Positions 7,738 to 15,452 of a stretch of 20,698 bases of DNA are shown here, piece by piece. Under the pieces are notes generated by a model. The model saw nothing but the letters and a program-made list of their open reading frames with translations. It made no database searches and was not told the origin of the DNA. Origin of the DNA: a virus; IMG/VR virus record IMGVR_UViG_3300046820_000672, positions 1 to 20,698 of that record. The stretch is one strand, 5' to 3'. A program made the translations under genes and the position numbers. Within the stretch, counting starts at the first letter, position 1, and each line of letters begins with the position of its first letter.

Positions 7738-8824
7738 TTTCAGCTACTGTTTCGACTTCGGCGTCAGTCATTTCAGGGTATATAGGCAAGCTCAGAGATT
7801 CTTTGCTGTGCATGGTGCCTAGTCTAAATACATCTCTAGCATAGTTATAATAGTCATATGCAAGTTCGTGCTCAAACAACGGAACTTCATAATGCACTTT
7901 AGTTTGTATTCCACGTTTGGCCAAGAATGTTTGTAAGTTATGACGATCATTTAGTCTAATAACATATTTGTGCCATGCATGATCTACACCTTTGTTTGGT
8001 AGTATAGGATCAACATAACTAAGCAGGTGCTCTGTGTAAAAGTCGGCAATCTCTGCTCTGCGTCTTTGCCACTCATCAAAATACTTTAACTTGACTAGCA
8101 TATGAGCACAATCTACTTCGCTCATTTTACTGTTGGTTCCAGGTGTAACGTGGTTACTGATCTTGCCGTTGTCGCGTAGGTTATAACAGATACTAGCGAT
8201 TTCTTCATTGTCTGTGAGTATCATTCCGCCTGACCCATAGTTGGGTAAGTTCTTGGTAGGGTCAAAACTTAACACACTTACATCGCCTAGCTTGCCGCTA
8301 GGAATACCGTTATAACTAGCACCAAATGACTGTGCGGCATCTTCAATAATTTTGATATCGCCGTTGGGGTTAAAAAAGTTTACTACTGTTCTAAACTTGT
8401 CGTAGTCTAGTATATTGCCAAACAAGTTTACATACATGATGCCTTTGATATCTGCTTCAGTTAAACCGAAACTTAACATTTCGAGATCCATTAATGCTTG
8501 CTCGTCTATGTCGCAGAACACAGGAGTATTGCCGGCCATAATTACACTATTTAATGTGGCCACAAAACTGGTAGTGGGAATTAAAACTTTGCCATCTATG
8601 CCGGTGGCACCCTGGGCAAATACAAGAGCCTGTGTACAGGAGTTTACTGCAATAGCGTATTGTCTATGGCAACGTCTTGCTATTTGTCTTTCAAAATAAT
8701 TAACGTATTGGCCGTCAAGAACCTGACCGGAAGCAAGCACTCGGTCAGTTGCATCTAGCAATTCTTGTTTAAGATTTTGGTACTGTCTTTGAAGACCAGT
8801 AAATGCTATTTCGGAACCATTCAT
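7709..8824 (-). CDS. DegT/DnrJ/EryC1/StrS-type PLP aminotransferase
   Basis: The 371-aa product matches the family in length and motifs: an N-terminal IAFTGLQRQYQNLKQE, then NSCTQAL (phosphate-binding), EDAAQSFGA (Asp162 contacts the PLP ring nitrogen) and SFDPTKNLPNYGSGG, where Lys191 should form the PLP Schiff base. These enzymes transfer an amino group from glutamate or glutamine to a keto-sugar nucleotide. The start at 8824 gives the expected family N-terminus, even though it lies 56 bases inside the upstream epimerase gene. The pairing with an epimerase/dehydratase suggests amino-sugar nucleotide synthesis. Which sugar is made cannot be read from the sequence. Confidence 0.92.
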   Translation of the reverse strand: MNGSEIAFTGLQRQYQNLKQELLDATDRVLASGQVLDGQYVNYFERQIARRCHRQYAIAVNSCTQALVFAQGATGIDGKVLIPTTSFVATLNSVIMAGNTPVFCDIDEQALMDLEMLSFGLTEADIKGIMYVNLFGNILDYDKFRTVVNFFNPNGDIKIIEDAAQSFGASYNGIPSGKLGDVSVLSFDPTKNLPNYGSGGMILTDNEEIASICYNLRDNGKISNHVTPGTNSKMSEVDCAHMLVKLKYFDEWQRRRAEIADFYTEHLLSYVDPILPNKGVDHAWHKYVIRLNDRHNLQTFLAKRGIQTKVHYEVPLFEHELAYDYYNYARDVFRLGTMHSKESLSLPIYPEMTDAEVETVAETIVEYYAGD

Positions 8825-9749
8825 AATATCTCTTAAAGCCTTCGTCTACGTCAACTTGTGGATTGTAACCAAAATCTCTACGTGCGGCATCAATGTTTAA
8901 TGCACCACGCGATGGGAAATCTGCATCTTTATCGCGAACCTGTACAGAACCTGAGCCTGCTATACTGACGGCTAAATTAGCGGCGTCTAACAAGCTCCAA
9001 CTGTGCGATTTTGTAATGTTATAGGTCTTATTTCGTGCATTTTCACTAAGCGTGGCGCCTACAATACCTGCGGCAGCATCTTCGACGTATGTAAAGTCCA
9101 ATGTTTCAGTAGCACCGTTGACCTTAAGAGTTTCGCCACGCATAGCACTTAGCATGAACTTACTAACCACTCGATCTTCTACATCGTATTCACCGTAGAC
9201 AGCACTAGGACGAATAATAACATGATCGAAACACCCTCGACGAGTGTAATCTTTAACAAGATGTTCGCCCATTAGTTTCATAATACCATACTGCCCCTGT
9301 GGCGTACATACAGCATCTTCGGTTACTTGATCGTTAAAGTCTCCGTATACCATACTTGAACTAATGTAAACAAACTTTGGAATTTTATATTGTTTAGTTA
9401 GTTCAAGTAAGTTAACCAGTGCAGTGCTCATAACCTCACTGCCCCAGACCGGATTCTGTCCAACAACTTTTTGCCTAGGAAAGCTGGCTAGGTGTATAAC
9501 AGCATCTGCATCAAAGCTAAAATTTGAAAAGAAATCTTTTACTTTGTTGTGCTCTCTCAGATCGATATGATGTACAGCGGCACGAATACGCGATCTTCGT
9601 TCGCTGTTTAAATATTCAAGTTCTTGCTGGTTTATAAAACCGTAGTCTGTTACGTTGTCGAGTATAAAACACTCGTGGCCTTGTGCTTCTAATAGACGCA
9701 CTACGTTGTGTCCGATAAAGCCGGCACCGCCTGTTACTAAAAACTTCAA
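8769..9749 (-). CDS. NAD-dependent epimerase/dehydratase (extended SDR)
   Basis: The 326-aa product has a Rossmann N-terminus with TGGAGFIG (residues 6-13) for NAD(P), VIHLASFPR, a catalytic SSSMVYG serine region (about 120-126) and the YxxxK pair Tyr144/Lys148 in QYGIMK. DFTYVEDAAAGIVGA is typical of nucleotide-sugar epimerases and dehydratases. It probably acts on an NDP-sugar that the downstream DegT aminotransferase then aminates. Its start overlaps the thyA stop (ATGA), and its 3' end overlaps the DegT gene by 56 bp, so the three genes are likely one transcript. Epimerase and 4,6-dehydratase cannot be told apart safely. Confidence 0.92.
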   Translation of the reverse strand: MKFLVTGGAGFIGHNVVRLLEAQGHECFILDNVTDYGFINQQELEYLNSERRSRIRAAVHHIDLREHNKVKDFFSNFSFDADAVIHLASFPRQKVVGQNPVWGSEVMSTALVNLLELTKQYKIPKFVYISSSMVYGDFNDQVTEDAVCTPQGQYGIMKLMGEHLVKDYTRRGCFDHVIIRPSAVYGEYDVEDRVVSKFMLSAMRGETLKVNGATETLDFTYVEDAAAGIVGATLSENARNKTYNITKSHSWSLLDAANLAVSIAGSGSVQVRDKDADFPSRGALNIDAARRDFGYNPQVDVDEGFKRYYEWFRNSIYWSSKTVPKS

Positions 9750-10645
9750 ACTGCCATCTCCGCTTTGATTGCACCGTGGGATTGATAATTGTCCAAGCGA
9801 ATATCTGCCATGGTAAATTGTGTAATATCTTTAATGTCTGGATTAAGCCAAAGAGTTGGCTCAGGTAATGGTTCACGAGATAATTGTTCTTTTACCTGTT
9901 CAACATGATTCAAGTAGATGTGTGCATCGCCGAGTACATGAACGAACTCACCGACCTGAAGGCCGCACACTTGAGCTATCATGGCCGTTAGCAGGCTGTA
10001 GCTAGCGATATTAAATGGGACTCCGAGAAACATGTCGCAACTTCTTTGATACATTTGACAGCTTAGTCGGCCGTCTTTGCTTACATAAAACTGAGCTAAG
10101 ATATGACACGGTGGGAGTGCCATCTGGTCTAAATCAGATACATTCCATGCTGATAATATATGTCTTCGTCCATGCGGGTCTTGTTTAATTCCGTTGATAA
10201 GATTTAATAGTTGATCAACTTCATGCTTGTCGCAAGCTACCCTGGTTCCGCCTAAATGTGCAGGACCCATATCTTTTTGTTCTACATACTGATTCCAATG
10301 GCGCCACTGAACTCCGTATACACGGCCTAGGTCTCCCTCAAATTTAGCCTTTGGCTTCCAGTAAGAAGCCAGGGCATTTGGAGTCCAGATAGTTGTTTTA
10401 CCTTCTGCGGTGCCATGTGTTAATTCAGCAAGTCTACGTTCATTCCCGGAGCCCTCGATCATCCACAGTAGTTCACCTACACAGGCCTTCCATGCTAGCT
10501 TTTTAGTTGTTACTGCGGGAAATGACGTAGATAAATCATATCGTTGTTGCATACCAAAGTAACTAATGGTACCAACTCCGGTTCGATCATCTTTTACTTG
10601 GCCTTGTTCAAGTACTTGGCGTAATGCGTTTAAATAAGTTTTCAT
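9746..10645 (-). CDS. thyA: Thymidylate synthase
   Basis: This 299-aa protein converts dUMP to dTMP using methylene-tetrahydrofolate. Visible landmarks are DDRTGVGT with Arg21, the Arg160-Arg161 pair in DPHGRRH, catalytic Cys180 in LPPCHILAQF, and QRSCDMFLGVPFNIAS. The Asn in PFNIAS matches the residue that selects dUMP; an Asp there would suggest a dCMP hydroxymethylase. The C-terminus ends in MAV, as expected for the loop that closes over the active site. It is longer than E. coli ThyA (264 aa) because of an insertion around residues 120-145. Its start overlaps folA by 38 bases, a dTMP-supply pair as in T4 (frd-td). No intron is seen. Confidence 0.97.
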   Translation of the reverse strand: MKTYLNALRQVLEQGQVKDDRTGVGTISYFGMQQRYDLSTSFPAVTTKKLAWKACVGELLWMIEGSGNERRLAELTHGTAEGKTTIWTPNALASYWKPKAKFEGDLGRVYGVQWRHWNQYVEQKDMGPAHLGGTRVACDKHEVDQLLNLINGIKQDPHGRRHILSAWNVSDLDQMALPPCHILAQFYVSKDGRLSCQMYQRSCDMFLGVPFNIASYSLLTAMIAQVCGLQVGEFVHVLGDAHIYLNHVEQVKEQLSREPLPEPTLWLNPDIKDITQFTMADIRLDNYQSHGAIKAEMAV

Positions 10646-11114
10646 ATTTTACTAGTGTAAAGCTACAATCTTTAGCAACATCGGCACGTACCGGTTGCCA
10701 CCCAATTAAGAATGTTTTTAAGTTTAGCTTAGTATCTACTTTATACGAACCTTTGAAGTGTGTCAAGTATAAATTGTCAAATATACCAGAACATTGTTCC
10801 AATAAATTAGATCCGCCAATAACCCAAATAATTTTATCTGGATGTTGCTTTTCTAGTTTAAGCAAGCCTTCGTTTACATCGCCTGATATGTTTACAGCAT
10901 GTTCCAATGGCTTGTTGCTGAATACATAGGTAGTACGTCCGGGCAAGGGTTTAGGCATTTTAGGGTCTTGCCATGTTTTGCGACCCATAACAACCACATG
11001 ACCTTCTGTGAGTCGTTTAAAGTTAGCCATATCTTCGGCGTTATGAGGCCAAGGCAATGTGCCATTGAAACCCATACCGCCGTAGTGGTCTACGGCGAAT
11101 ATAGCATTTATCAT
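10608..11114 (-). CDS. folA: Dihydrofolate reductase
   Basis: The 168-aa product regenerates tetrahydrofolate with NADPH, which the ThyA reaction consumes. GGMGFNGTLPW is the N-terminal substrate loop; AEDMANFKRLT carries the acidic active-site residue (Asp28). VVMGRKTW and VIGGSNLLE are the cofactor-binding motifs. The length is typical of bacterial DHFRs. The start overlaps the upstream gene by ATGA, and the last 38 bases lie inside thyA, so the C-terminal tail FKRITPST is encoded by the shared stretch. Co-expression with thyA by translational coupling is likely. Confidence 0.96.
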   Translation of the reverse strand: MINAIFAVDHYGGMGFNGTLPWPHNAEDMANFKRLTEGHVVVMGRKTWQDPKMPKPLPGRTTYVFSNKPLEHAVNISGDVNEGLLKLEKQHPDKIIWVIGGSNLLEQCSGIFDNLYLTHFKGSYKVDTKLNLKTFLIGWQPVRADVAKDCSFTLVKYENLFKRITPST

Positions 11115-11452
11115 AAATCTTTAAGTAAATTGTCTGTGATTGGTTGAACTGTTTTAGCTACAGATTCAACACTGATGTAAAAGTCGACGTCGTCGATAAT
11201 GTTGTCTAGTGCTTCAAGTTTTTGGTTAATCTCTTGTTCCAGAGCATCTGGGTCATGTCCTTCAGCTAATAGCTGTTTGATATCTACATTAACACTGGTA
11301 CCATCTTTTAAATTAACACAAATTGATTCTAAGCAAGTAATGGGAACTTGTTCTTTTTTAACTTCTTTTAACAATCGTTCCCATTGTGACTTTTTATTTA
11401 AATTAAGCCGTTTGCTTTTTCTTTGTCGTGGTTTTTTTGGTAGTTCTGACAT
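11111..11452 (-). CDS. Small conserved phage protein with basic N-terminus (113 aa)
   Basis: I chose the ATG at 11452 (MSELPKKPRQRKSKRLNL); the frame also has a TTG at 11464, which is less likely. The N-terminus is strongly basic, and the C-terminal half is acidic with a probable helix (DALEQEINQKLEALDNIIDD). No domain is recognised. A basic tail plus an acidic helix could bind nucleic acid or a partner, but that is speculation. The gene starts 50 bases inside the previous one and ends with an ATGA overlap into folA. Confidence 0.7.
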   Translation of the reverse strand: MSELPKKPRQRKSKRLNLNKKSQWERLLKEVKKEQVPITCLESICVNLKDGTSVNVDIKQLLAEGHDPDALEQEINQKLEALDNIIDDVDFYISVESVAKTVQPITDNLLKDL

Positions 11453-12053
11453 TTTTAGGTGCAAGTTCCTTAGCTTCTTGTTCTAGTCTTTTTGCTTCGG
11501 CTAATAATTGTTCTGCTTGACGTTTCATGTCAGCGGCTTGATTTAAGCGTTGGTTTGCTAAATCTGCATCTGTCAGAACACCTGCATCAGCAGGCACATC
11601 TACAGCACCAGCTCGGCTGTTTGGTGGTGAAAATAAATCTTTCTCTGCATTGCCTCTCATACCGCGTTGTGCGTCAAGATCGGCTAAGCGTTTAACTGCC
11701 TCTTCGCCTTGTTCCATTTCAGTAAGCATCTTGTTTAATTCGTCTAGACGAATACTTGCATTAACGGATGGTGTAACGATAACTTGATTACACGGAACTT
11801 TTTTTAACCAACCATTTGCGTGTAGACTTTGTAAAATGCCTTCTCCGTTGCCCATTAGTGTACGGAATAATACATCCGCAACATCTTTGGTGTTTTGTGC
11901 AACCACGCCTTCAACACATTTCATTAGTTCGTCATGAACTAATCTTGGCAATACGTCGCTGTATGTAATCAACGACATATGGTCTTCCCCTGGTACTTGT
12001 CTATAGACAATAACAATTTTGCGGTTATTGTGCTTTCCGACGTGCTTGATCAT
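11403..12053 (-). CDS. Conserved T4-like phage protein, coiled-coil C-terminus (216 aa)
   Basis: A strong Shine-Dalgarno (AAAAAGGAGAATAACT before the ATG) overlaps the stop of the preceding gene and fixes the start. Residues 1-95 (MIKHVGKHNNRKIVIVYRQV, VPGEDHMSLITYSDVLP, LHANGWLKKVPCNQVIVTPS) look like a compact domain I recall from many marine T4-like phages without a known function. A Gln/Ala/Leu/Glu-rich coiled-coil follows (about 165-195), then a Lys/Thr tail (TTKKTTTKKKQTA). The coiled-coil suggests self-association; the basic tail may bind nucleic acid. The tail is encoded within the 50-bp overlap with the next gene. Confidence 0.75.
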   Translation of the reverse strand: MIKHVGKHNNRKIVIVYRQVPGEDHMSLITYSDVLPRLVHDELMKCVEGVVAQNTKDVADVLFRTLMGNGEGILQSLHANGWLKKVPCNQVIVTPSVNASIRLDELNKMLTEMEQGEEAVKRLADLDAQRGMRGNAEKDLFSPPNSRAGAVDVPADAGVLTDADLANQRLNQAADMKRQAEQLLAEAKRLEQEAKELAPKNVRTTKKTTTKKKQTA

Positions 12054-12055
12054 AG

Positions 12056-12292
12056 TTATTCTCCTTTTTCAGCAGGCTCTTGATCTTGTTCTGCTGGTTT
12101 TAGTGCACCGCTAGCTTGTAAAAATGCTATTAGGCGTGTATAAACACCACCAACTGTTTCCATCTCATCTGCACGGATAGCACCGCGTTGACTTACTACT
12201 TGAATAGTTTGAACTACAAGAAGCAAGTCTTGCAGGCTTAAGCCTGGCATCTGAGTTTCTGGTTGAGGTGTTGTATTTGATACTTCTGACAT
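12056..12292 (-). CDS. Small conserved phage protein (78 aa)
   Basis: I start at the ATG at 12292 (MSEVSNTTPQPETQMPGLSL) because TGTGGAGAACAACA supplies a Shine-Dalgarno at good spacing; the longer frame from a TTG at 12307 would run through it. The core SLQDLLLVVQTIQVVSQRGA with RADEMETVGGVYTRLIAFL is probably two helices, a pattern I recall from marine T4-like phages. The C-terminus is acidic. It lies between a hairpin-bearing leader (12302-12343) and the 216-aa gene, 2 bases away. Its function is unknown. Confidence 0.75.
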   Translation of the reverse strand: MSEVSNTTPQPETQMPGLSLQDLLLVVQTIQVVSQRGAIRADEMETVGGVYTRLIAFLQASGALKPAEQDQEPAEKGE

Positions 12293-12301
12293 TGTTGTTC
12301 T

Positions 12302-12343
12302 CCACAATTAACTATAGTTATTTACAGTATAGTTAATCTGTGG
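12302..12343 (-). repeat. Long inverted repeat (hairpin) in the leader of the 78-aa gene
   Basis: Arms at 12302-12316 and 12328-12343 (CCACAATTAACTATA against TATAGTTAATCTGTGG, one bulge) surround an 11-base loop. On the - strand the 3' arm ends in TGTGG and runs directly into the Shine-Dalgarno GGAG of the 78-aa gene. No T-run follows in either direction of transcription, so it is not a typical terminator. It could be a translational control element, an RNase site or a DNA operator. The loop holds TGTAAATA, a near match to a T4-like late element. Confidence 0.5.
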
Positions 12344-12353
12344 AAAAATTTTC

Positions 12354-12641
12354 TTACCATTCTGGGTGAGAATTTATAGTATCAATAATTAACGAAAAAT
12401 AACTAGCTTCACCGGGTATTTCGAAACTAGCAACCTTGTCAAACTGCAAGTGCCCGTGTTCGTTTTCGGTGTAATCATCACCGAGAAAAAATCTGCCACT
12501 GAGGTTTTCCCAAATCCAATCAGTAATATTTTTTTCGTTGGTGCGTAAACTAAATTTAATGGAAGTAAAATGCGGGGGGCAATGTTCTACCCTCCGCAAT
12601 TGAAATACATTTAATGGATTTGCTTCGTTATGCTTTAGCAT
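12354..12641 (-). CDS. Conserved small phage protein (95 aa)
   Basis: The product has the run NITDWIWENLSGRFFLGDDY in its middle, preceded by HFTSIKFSLRT and ending with a Phe/Ser/Ile-rich strand (ASFEIPGEASYFSLIIDTIN). I recall the WI.ENL.GRF..GD pattern from T4-like phage hypotheticals. It starts 14 bases inside the previous gene with only a weak AAAGAAG ribosome site, so translation is probably coupled. Its function is unknown. A 60-base non-coding stretch follows before the next gene. Confidence 0.75.
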   Translation of the reverse strand: MLKHNEANPLNVFQLRRVEHCPPHFTSIKFSLRTNEKNITDWIWENLSGRFFLGDDYTENEHGHLQFDKVASFEIPGEASYFSLIIDTINSHPEW

Positions 12642-12924
12642 CTTCTTTGTCGTTGGTTACAATAGTAACTTTAAACTCACCCATGTCAGGTTGTTCGATT
12701 TGAACTTTATTTTTAAGATACTCGTCAGCACTATTTCGGAAGCCTTCTACAAGATTGAACTGTCCTGTAATTTGTGCAATCTCAACAGCACGGCTAAGAT
12801 CCTCTAACAGCATCTCAACTTGGAGCAAACGCTGTACAGCTTCTTCAACAGTAGCAGGTGCATTTACGTAAGTTGGCTCGGGAATAGCCGGCAAGTCTTT
12901 TTCATTAACAGCAGTATTACTCAT
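12628..12924 (-). CDS. Small phage protein, probably helical (98 aa)
   Basis: The N-terminal 30 residues are Pro/Ala-rich and probably disordered. Residues 27-75 form likely helices (VEEAVQRLLQVEMLLEDLSR), followed by a short strand-rich end (GEFKVTIVTNDKED). No domain is recognised. The gene overlaps the large acidic gene upstream by 8 bases and the next gene by 14. It could be a structural accessory or a scaffold-type protein, but nothing in the sequence shows this. Confidence 0.7.
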   Translation of the reverse strand: MSNTAVNEKDLPAIPEPTYVNAPATVEEAVQRLLQVEMLLEDLSRAVEIAQITGQFNLVEGFRNSADEYLKNKVQIEQPDMGEFKVTIVTNDKEDAKA

Positions 12925-13945
12925 CTTTAAATTCCTCTTTCAAACCACGCCATTGTTTAATTCCTTTAACTGTTTTGCCTTCTGAATCTTTCCAAGCACG
13001 ACCAGACCATTCATAACGATTAATAGCGGGCCAAGGCCAGGTAGCAATAAGCAGTTCGCATTCGTATGTACCTTTATGCACAGGTTTAACGTCTACAGGG
13101 AACCATTCAGTTAGTAAATGTTCTTCGATAATTTTATCAAGCTCTGCGGCTGGGTCCCATTCGTCGTCGGCACTACCAAATTGTTCTTGTAATTCTCCTA
13201 CAGCTTGTTCAAGAGCCGCTACACCATCTGTTGCCGGATCCCACTCTTCGTTTTCGTCTTCATCATCATCTTCGCTTCGCTCTTCACCCTGGTATACTTC
13301 TTCGCCATTGCAAAGCACCCACTTGTTTTCATTCCACTTGCCTGTGGTACTATAACCACCTGTGCCGTCGATCTCAACACCGTCGTATTCAACATAGTTA
13401 ATGATCCACCATCCATCACAGTTCTCGTAGTTGACAGTGAGTTTCTTTGGATCAAATGGTGCTTTGAGTTCAAGCTCGCCATCAAAGAATGTGCCTTTCT
13501 CACCTTGTCCACCCCAGTGTACCACAGTATCTTCTGGCAAGTCATCAAAGTCGCAACCACCGTGTTCGTTTACTGTGACTCCAGCATCTTCTAATTCGTT
13601 TAAGCCTGCGGCACAGGTCCAGTGCTGATTGCCATGCTCATCGTTGACAACAATTTCATTCAAGTTAGATAGCTCTGCACCTGATGCATGAAACAAGCCA
13701 TCGCAATCATAAGGACTGCCCGGACTGAATGGTTGCATGTCACGTGGAACATCACCAAACAAGTCATCCCAGTCTGTGGCATACTGTTCAATATCAATTC
13801 GCTTTTGTTTGAAGTAATCGTATATGGCACGATCTACTTTGCCAGCATAAGCTTCGCCACCGTAGCCACCAATGTAAATTTGATAGGTGCGTGGTGTAAA
13901 CTTTAAAGTTGCTAACAGTTCGTTTTTTTCTTTTTTAGTTGCCAT
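12917..13945 (-). CDS. Acidic phage protein with a conserved Trp-rich C-terminal module (342 aa)
   Basis: Residues 1-200 look globular, with GGYGGEAYAGKVDRAIYDYF near the start and several Trp/Cys-containing segments. Residues 211-236 form a Glu/Asp tract (EERSEDDDEDENEEWDPATD). A separate module, about 280-336, has EWFPVDVKPVHKGTYE and WSGRAWKD ending in QWRGL; similar tails occur in marine T4-like phage proteins and resemble short DUF551-like domains. The layout suggests a globular domain, an acidic linker and a C-terminal binding module. Its role is unknown. It overlaps the previous membrane gene by 11 bp and the next gene by 8 bp. Confidence 0.75.
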   Translation of the reverse strand: MATKKEKNELLATLKFTPRTYQIYIGGYGGEAYAGKVDRAIYDYFKQKRIDIEQYATDWDDLFGDVPRDMQPFSPGSPYDCDGLFHASGAELSNLNEIVVNDEHGNQHWTCAAGLNELEDAGVTVNEHGGCDFDDLPEDTVVHWGGQGEKGTFFDGELELKAPFDPKKLTVNYENCDGWWIINYVEYDGVEIDGTGGYSTTGKWNENKWVLCNGEEVYQGEERSEDDDEDENEEWDPATDGVAALEQAVGELQEQFGSADDEWDPAAELDKIIEEHLLTEWFPVDVKPVHKGTYECELLIATWPWPAINRYEWSGRAWKDSEGKTVKGIKQWRGLKEEFKDE

Positions 13946-14159
13946 TTTTTAATTGCCCTATTTTTGCCTTACGACATTCTTCTTTAGCCCAAACTGGAAT
14001 GTCTGGACTAACTTCTGCAATACTACAATCAATTCTAACAGTACGCGGACTAGGATTTAGTACATCCGGAATCCGGTTGCCTAGTATAACTAGTCCAATA
14101 GACAAGCCTACTGCAACACCGCACAAAACTACATACCCGCACACTTGCAAAAATTTCAT
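13935..14159 (-). CDS. Small membrane protein (74 aa)
   Basis: An N-terminal hydrophobic stretch (GYVVLCGVAVGLSIGLVIL, about 8-26) is a single membrane anchor or an uncleaved signal. The rest is a soluble tail with two cysteines: TVRIDCSIAEVSPDIPVWAK and EECRKAK. The DCSIAEVSPDIP pattern is one I recall from marine phages. If exported, the two cysteines could form a disulfide; this is inference. Its ATG overlaps the stop of the metallopeptidase gene (ATGA), so the two are probably translated together. It may act at the host membrane, but no lysis motif is visible. Confidence 0.7.
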   Translation of the reverse strand: MKFLQVCGYVVLCGVAVGLSIGLVILGNRIPDVLNPSPRTVRIDCSIAEVSPDIPVWAKEECRKAKIGQLKNGN

Positions 14160-15391
14160 CGTTTCTTAGCCTCTTCTTCGTAGTGGGCCCAAATACCCCA
14201 TGGTGGTTCGCAACCTGGGTTGCCTTTAATGATCCATACTGTATCACAGTAGTTCTCATCGCCCCACTCTCCACATGGCATACCGTCGGTAAACATGATG
14301 AACTTTTTAGGTTCAATTCCATTAGCTTTCATGTATTCCCAGTTAGCCATAAAGTCCGTGCCACCGCCGCCCATTGGCTCGTACTCTTCAATACTACGCA
14401 TGTTATCGCTATTAAAAGTTTGATCGTTATAGATCTCTGTATCAAAGCACCATAGACGAATATTGTACTCGTCATATGATTCCATAATGCCCTTAATCTC
14501 ACTCAAGAATGCCTTGCTGTCTTGACTGGTAATGGACCCAGACTGGTCAATTGACACAGCCACATCAATGGTTTCACCGGGCTTCATACCGGGCAAAATA
14601 GCATCCATGTGCCAACCTCTACGGCTAGGACGTGCCCATGTAAAGTCACTCTTAATAGTACTTTGGATCTGTTGCTCTAGCAGTTCTTTCCAACCAATCT
14701 GCGGTTGTGTAAGATCTTTAACAAGACGCTTAACACCTGCGGGCAAGTTACCTGCACCTACAGCCTGTGCGGCATTGAGTACAGCTTCTTTGATCTCATC
14801 GCGGATCTGACGTTTTTCTTCTTCGCTGAGTTTAGGGCGACCTTTGCCATCTTTATCGCCCTCGCCCTCACCTTCGCCATCTAAATGTTCGTCTAACAGT
14901 TGTTTTGCTAACTGCTCAATATTGATTTTGTCAGCGTTTTTCATCAAGTCGTCGTAGACTTCTTCGCCACTCATGCCACGATATTTCGGATCGTACAGCA
15001 TACCGCAGACAGTAATCTTCTCGCCAATACGTTGATCAATCAAATCTGCATTAACGCAAAAGTCAACGGCAATGTTCCAGATTTTAGGATCGCGATCACC
15101 ACGTCGGCCCATGTGGTCGTAAACAGCATGGAGTACTTCGTGACCGACAAGGAATTCCACTTGCTTGAGTGGCATCTTGTTAACGAATTCAGAATTGTAA
15201 TAAAAACGACGTCCGTCGGTAGCGGCAGTAGGCAACCAGTCGTCGCCATTCATTAGTTGCATGCGAGTAGCGAGGTTACCAAAGAAAGGAGCACGAAGCA
15301 AAAGTCCAATTCGGGCAGTGATTAGTTTTTCACGTGCCGCGGCATCTACTTTGGGATCTGTCTTGGGTTTAGTTTGTTCAATTACAGTCAT
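14156..15391 (-). CDS. Putative metallopeptidase with VWA-like domain (DUF2201-type)
   Basis: The N-terminal domain has HEVLHAVYDH (His84, Glu85, His88), a zinc-metallopeptidase signature, with conserved AVDFCVNADL after it. A Gly/Glu/Asp-rich linker (about 170-185) leads to a C-terminal VWA-like domain with a complete MIDAS: DQSGS (282-286), GGGGTD (about 341-346) and FTDG (367-370). This layout matches the DUF2201 pair: putative metallopeptidase then VWA-like. In bacteria these proteins usually work with a MoxR-type AAA+ ATPase, and one is encoded just upstream. A sigma70-like promoter (15417-15445) and the ribosome site AAAAGGAG drive the gene. Its target is unknown. Confidence 0.85.
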   Translation of the reverse strand: MTVIEQTKPKTDPKVDAAAREKLITARIGLLLRAPFFGNLATRMQLMNGDDWLPTAATDGRRFYYNSEFVNKMPLKQVEFLVGHEVLHAVYDHMGRRGDRDPKIWNIAVDFCVNADLIDQRIGEKITVCGMLYDPKYRGMSGEEVYDDLMKNADKINIEQLAKQLLDEHLDGEGEGEGDKDGKGRPKLSEEEKRQIRDEIKEAVLNAAQAVGAGNLPAGVKRLVKDLTQPQIGWKELLEQQIQSTIKSDFTWARPSRRGWHMDAILPGMKPGETIDVAVSIDQSGSITSQDSKAFLSEIKGIMESYDEYNIRLWCFDTEIYNDQTFNSDNMRSIEEYEPMGGGGTDFMANWEYMKANGIEPKKFIMFTDGMPCGEWGDENYCDTVWIIKGNPGCEPPWGIWAHYEEEAKKR

Positions 15392-15416
15392 TGCATACTC
15401 CTTTTACTATTCTTAT

Positions 15417-15445
15417 ATTATACATTTAATTGAATTATTGGTCAA
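15417..15445 (-). promoter_or_regulatory. Sigma70-like promoter before the metallopeptidase gene
   Basis: On the - strand a TTGACC -35 box (15440-15445) and a TATAAT -10 box (15417-15422) are separated by exactly 17 bases. The spacer AATAATTCAATTAAATG shares its core with three other promoters on this strand. It lies in the 61-base gap after the 99-aa gene. This is a strong host-RNA-polymerase promoter by sequence. Confidence 0.8.
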
Positions 15446-15452
15446 GTTTGGC

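Noticed and set aside
11453-11464. TTG start for the 113-aa gene
   Set aside because: The ATG at 11452 gives a clean N-terminus; the four extra residues have no support.
12293-12307. TTG start for the 78-aa gene
   Set aside because: It would place the Shine-Dalgarno GGAG inside the coding sequence; the ATG at 12292 is better.
12560-12610. GC-rich inverted repeat near 12570-12600
   Set aside because: It is inside the 95-aa coding region, has a mismatch and is not followed by a T-run, so a terminator is unlikely.
13205-13594. Hydrophobic + strand ORF opposite the acidic 342-aa gene
   Set aside because: The opposite strand of Asp/Glu codons reads as Val/Phe/Ile-rich sequence, so the apparent membrane protein is an artefact.
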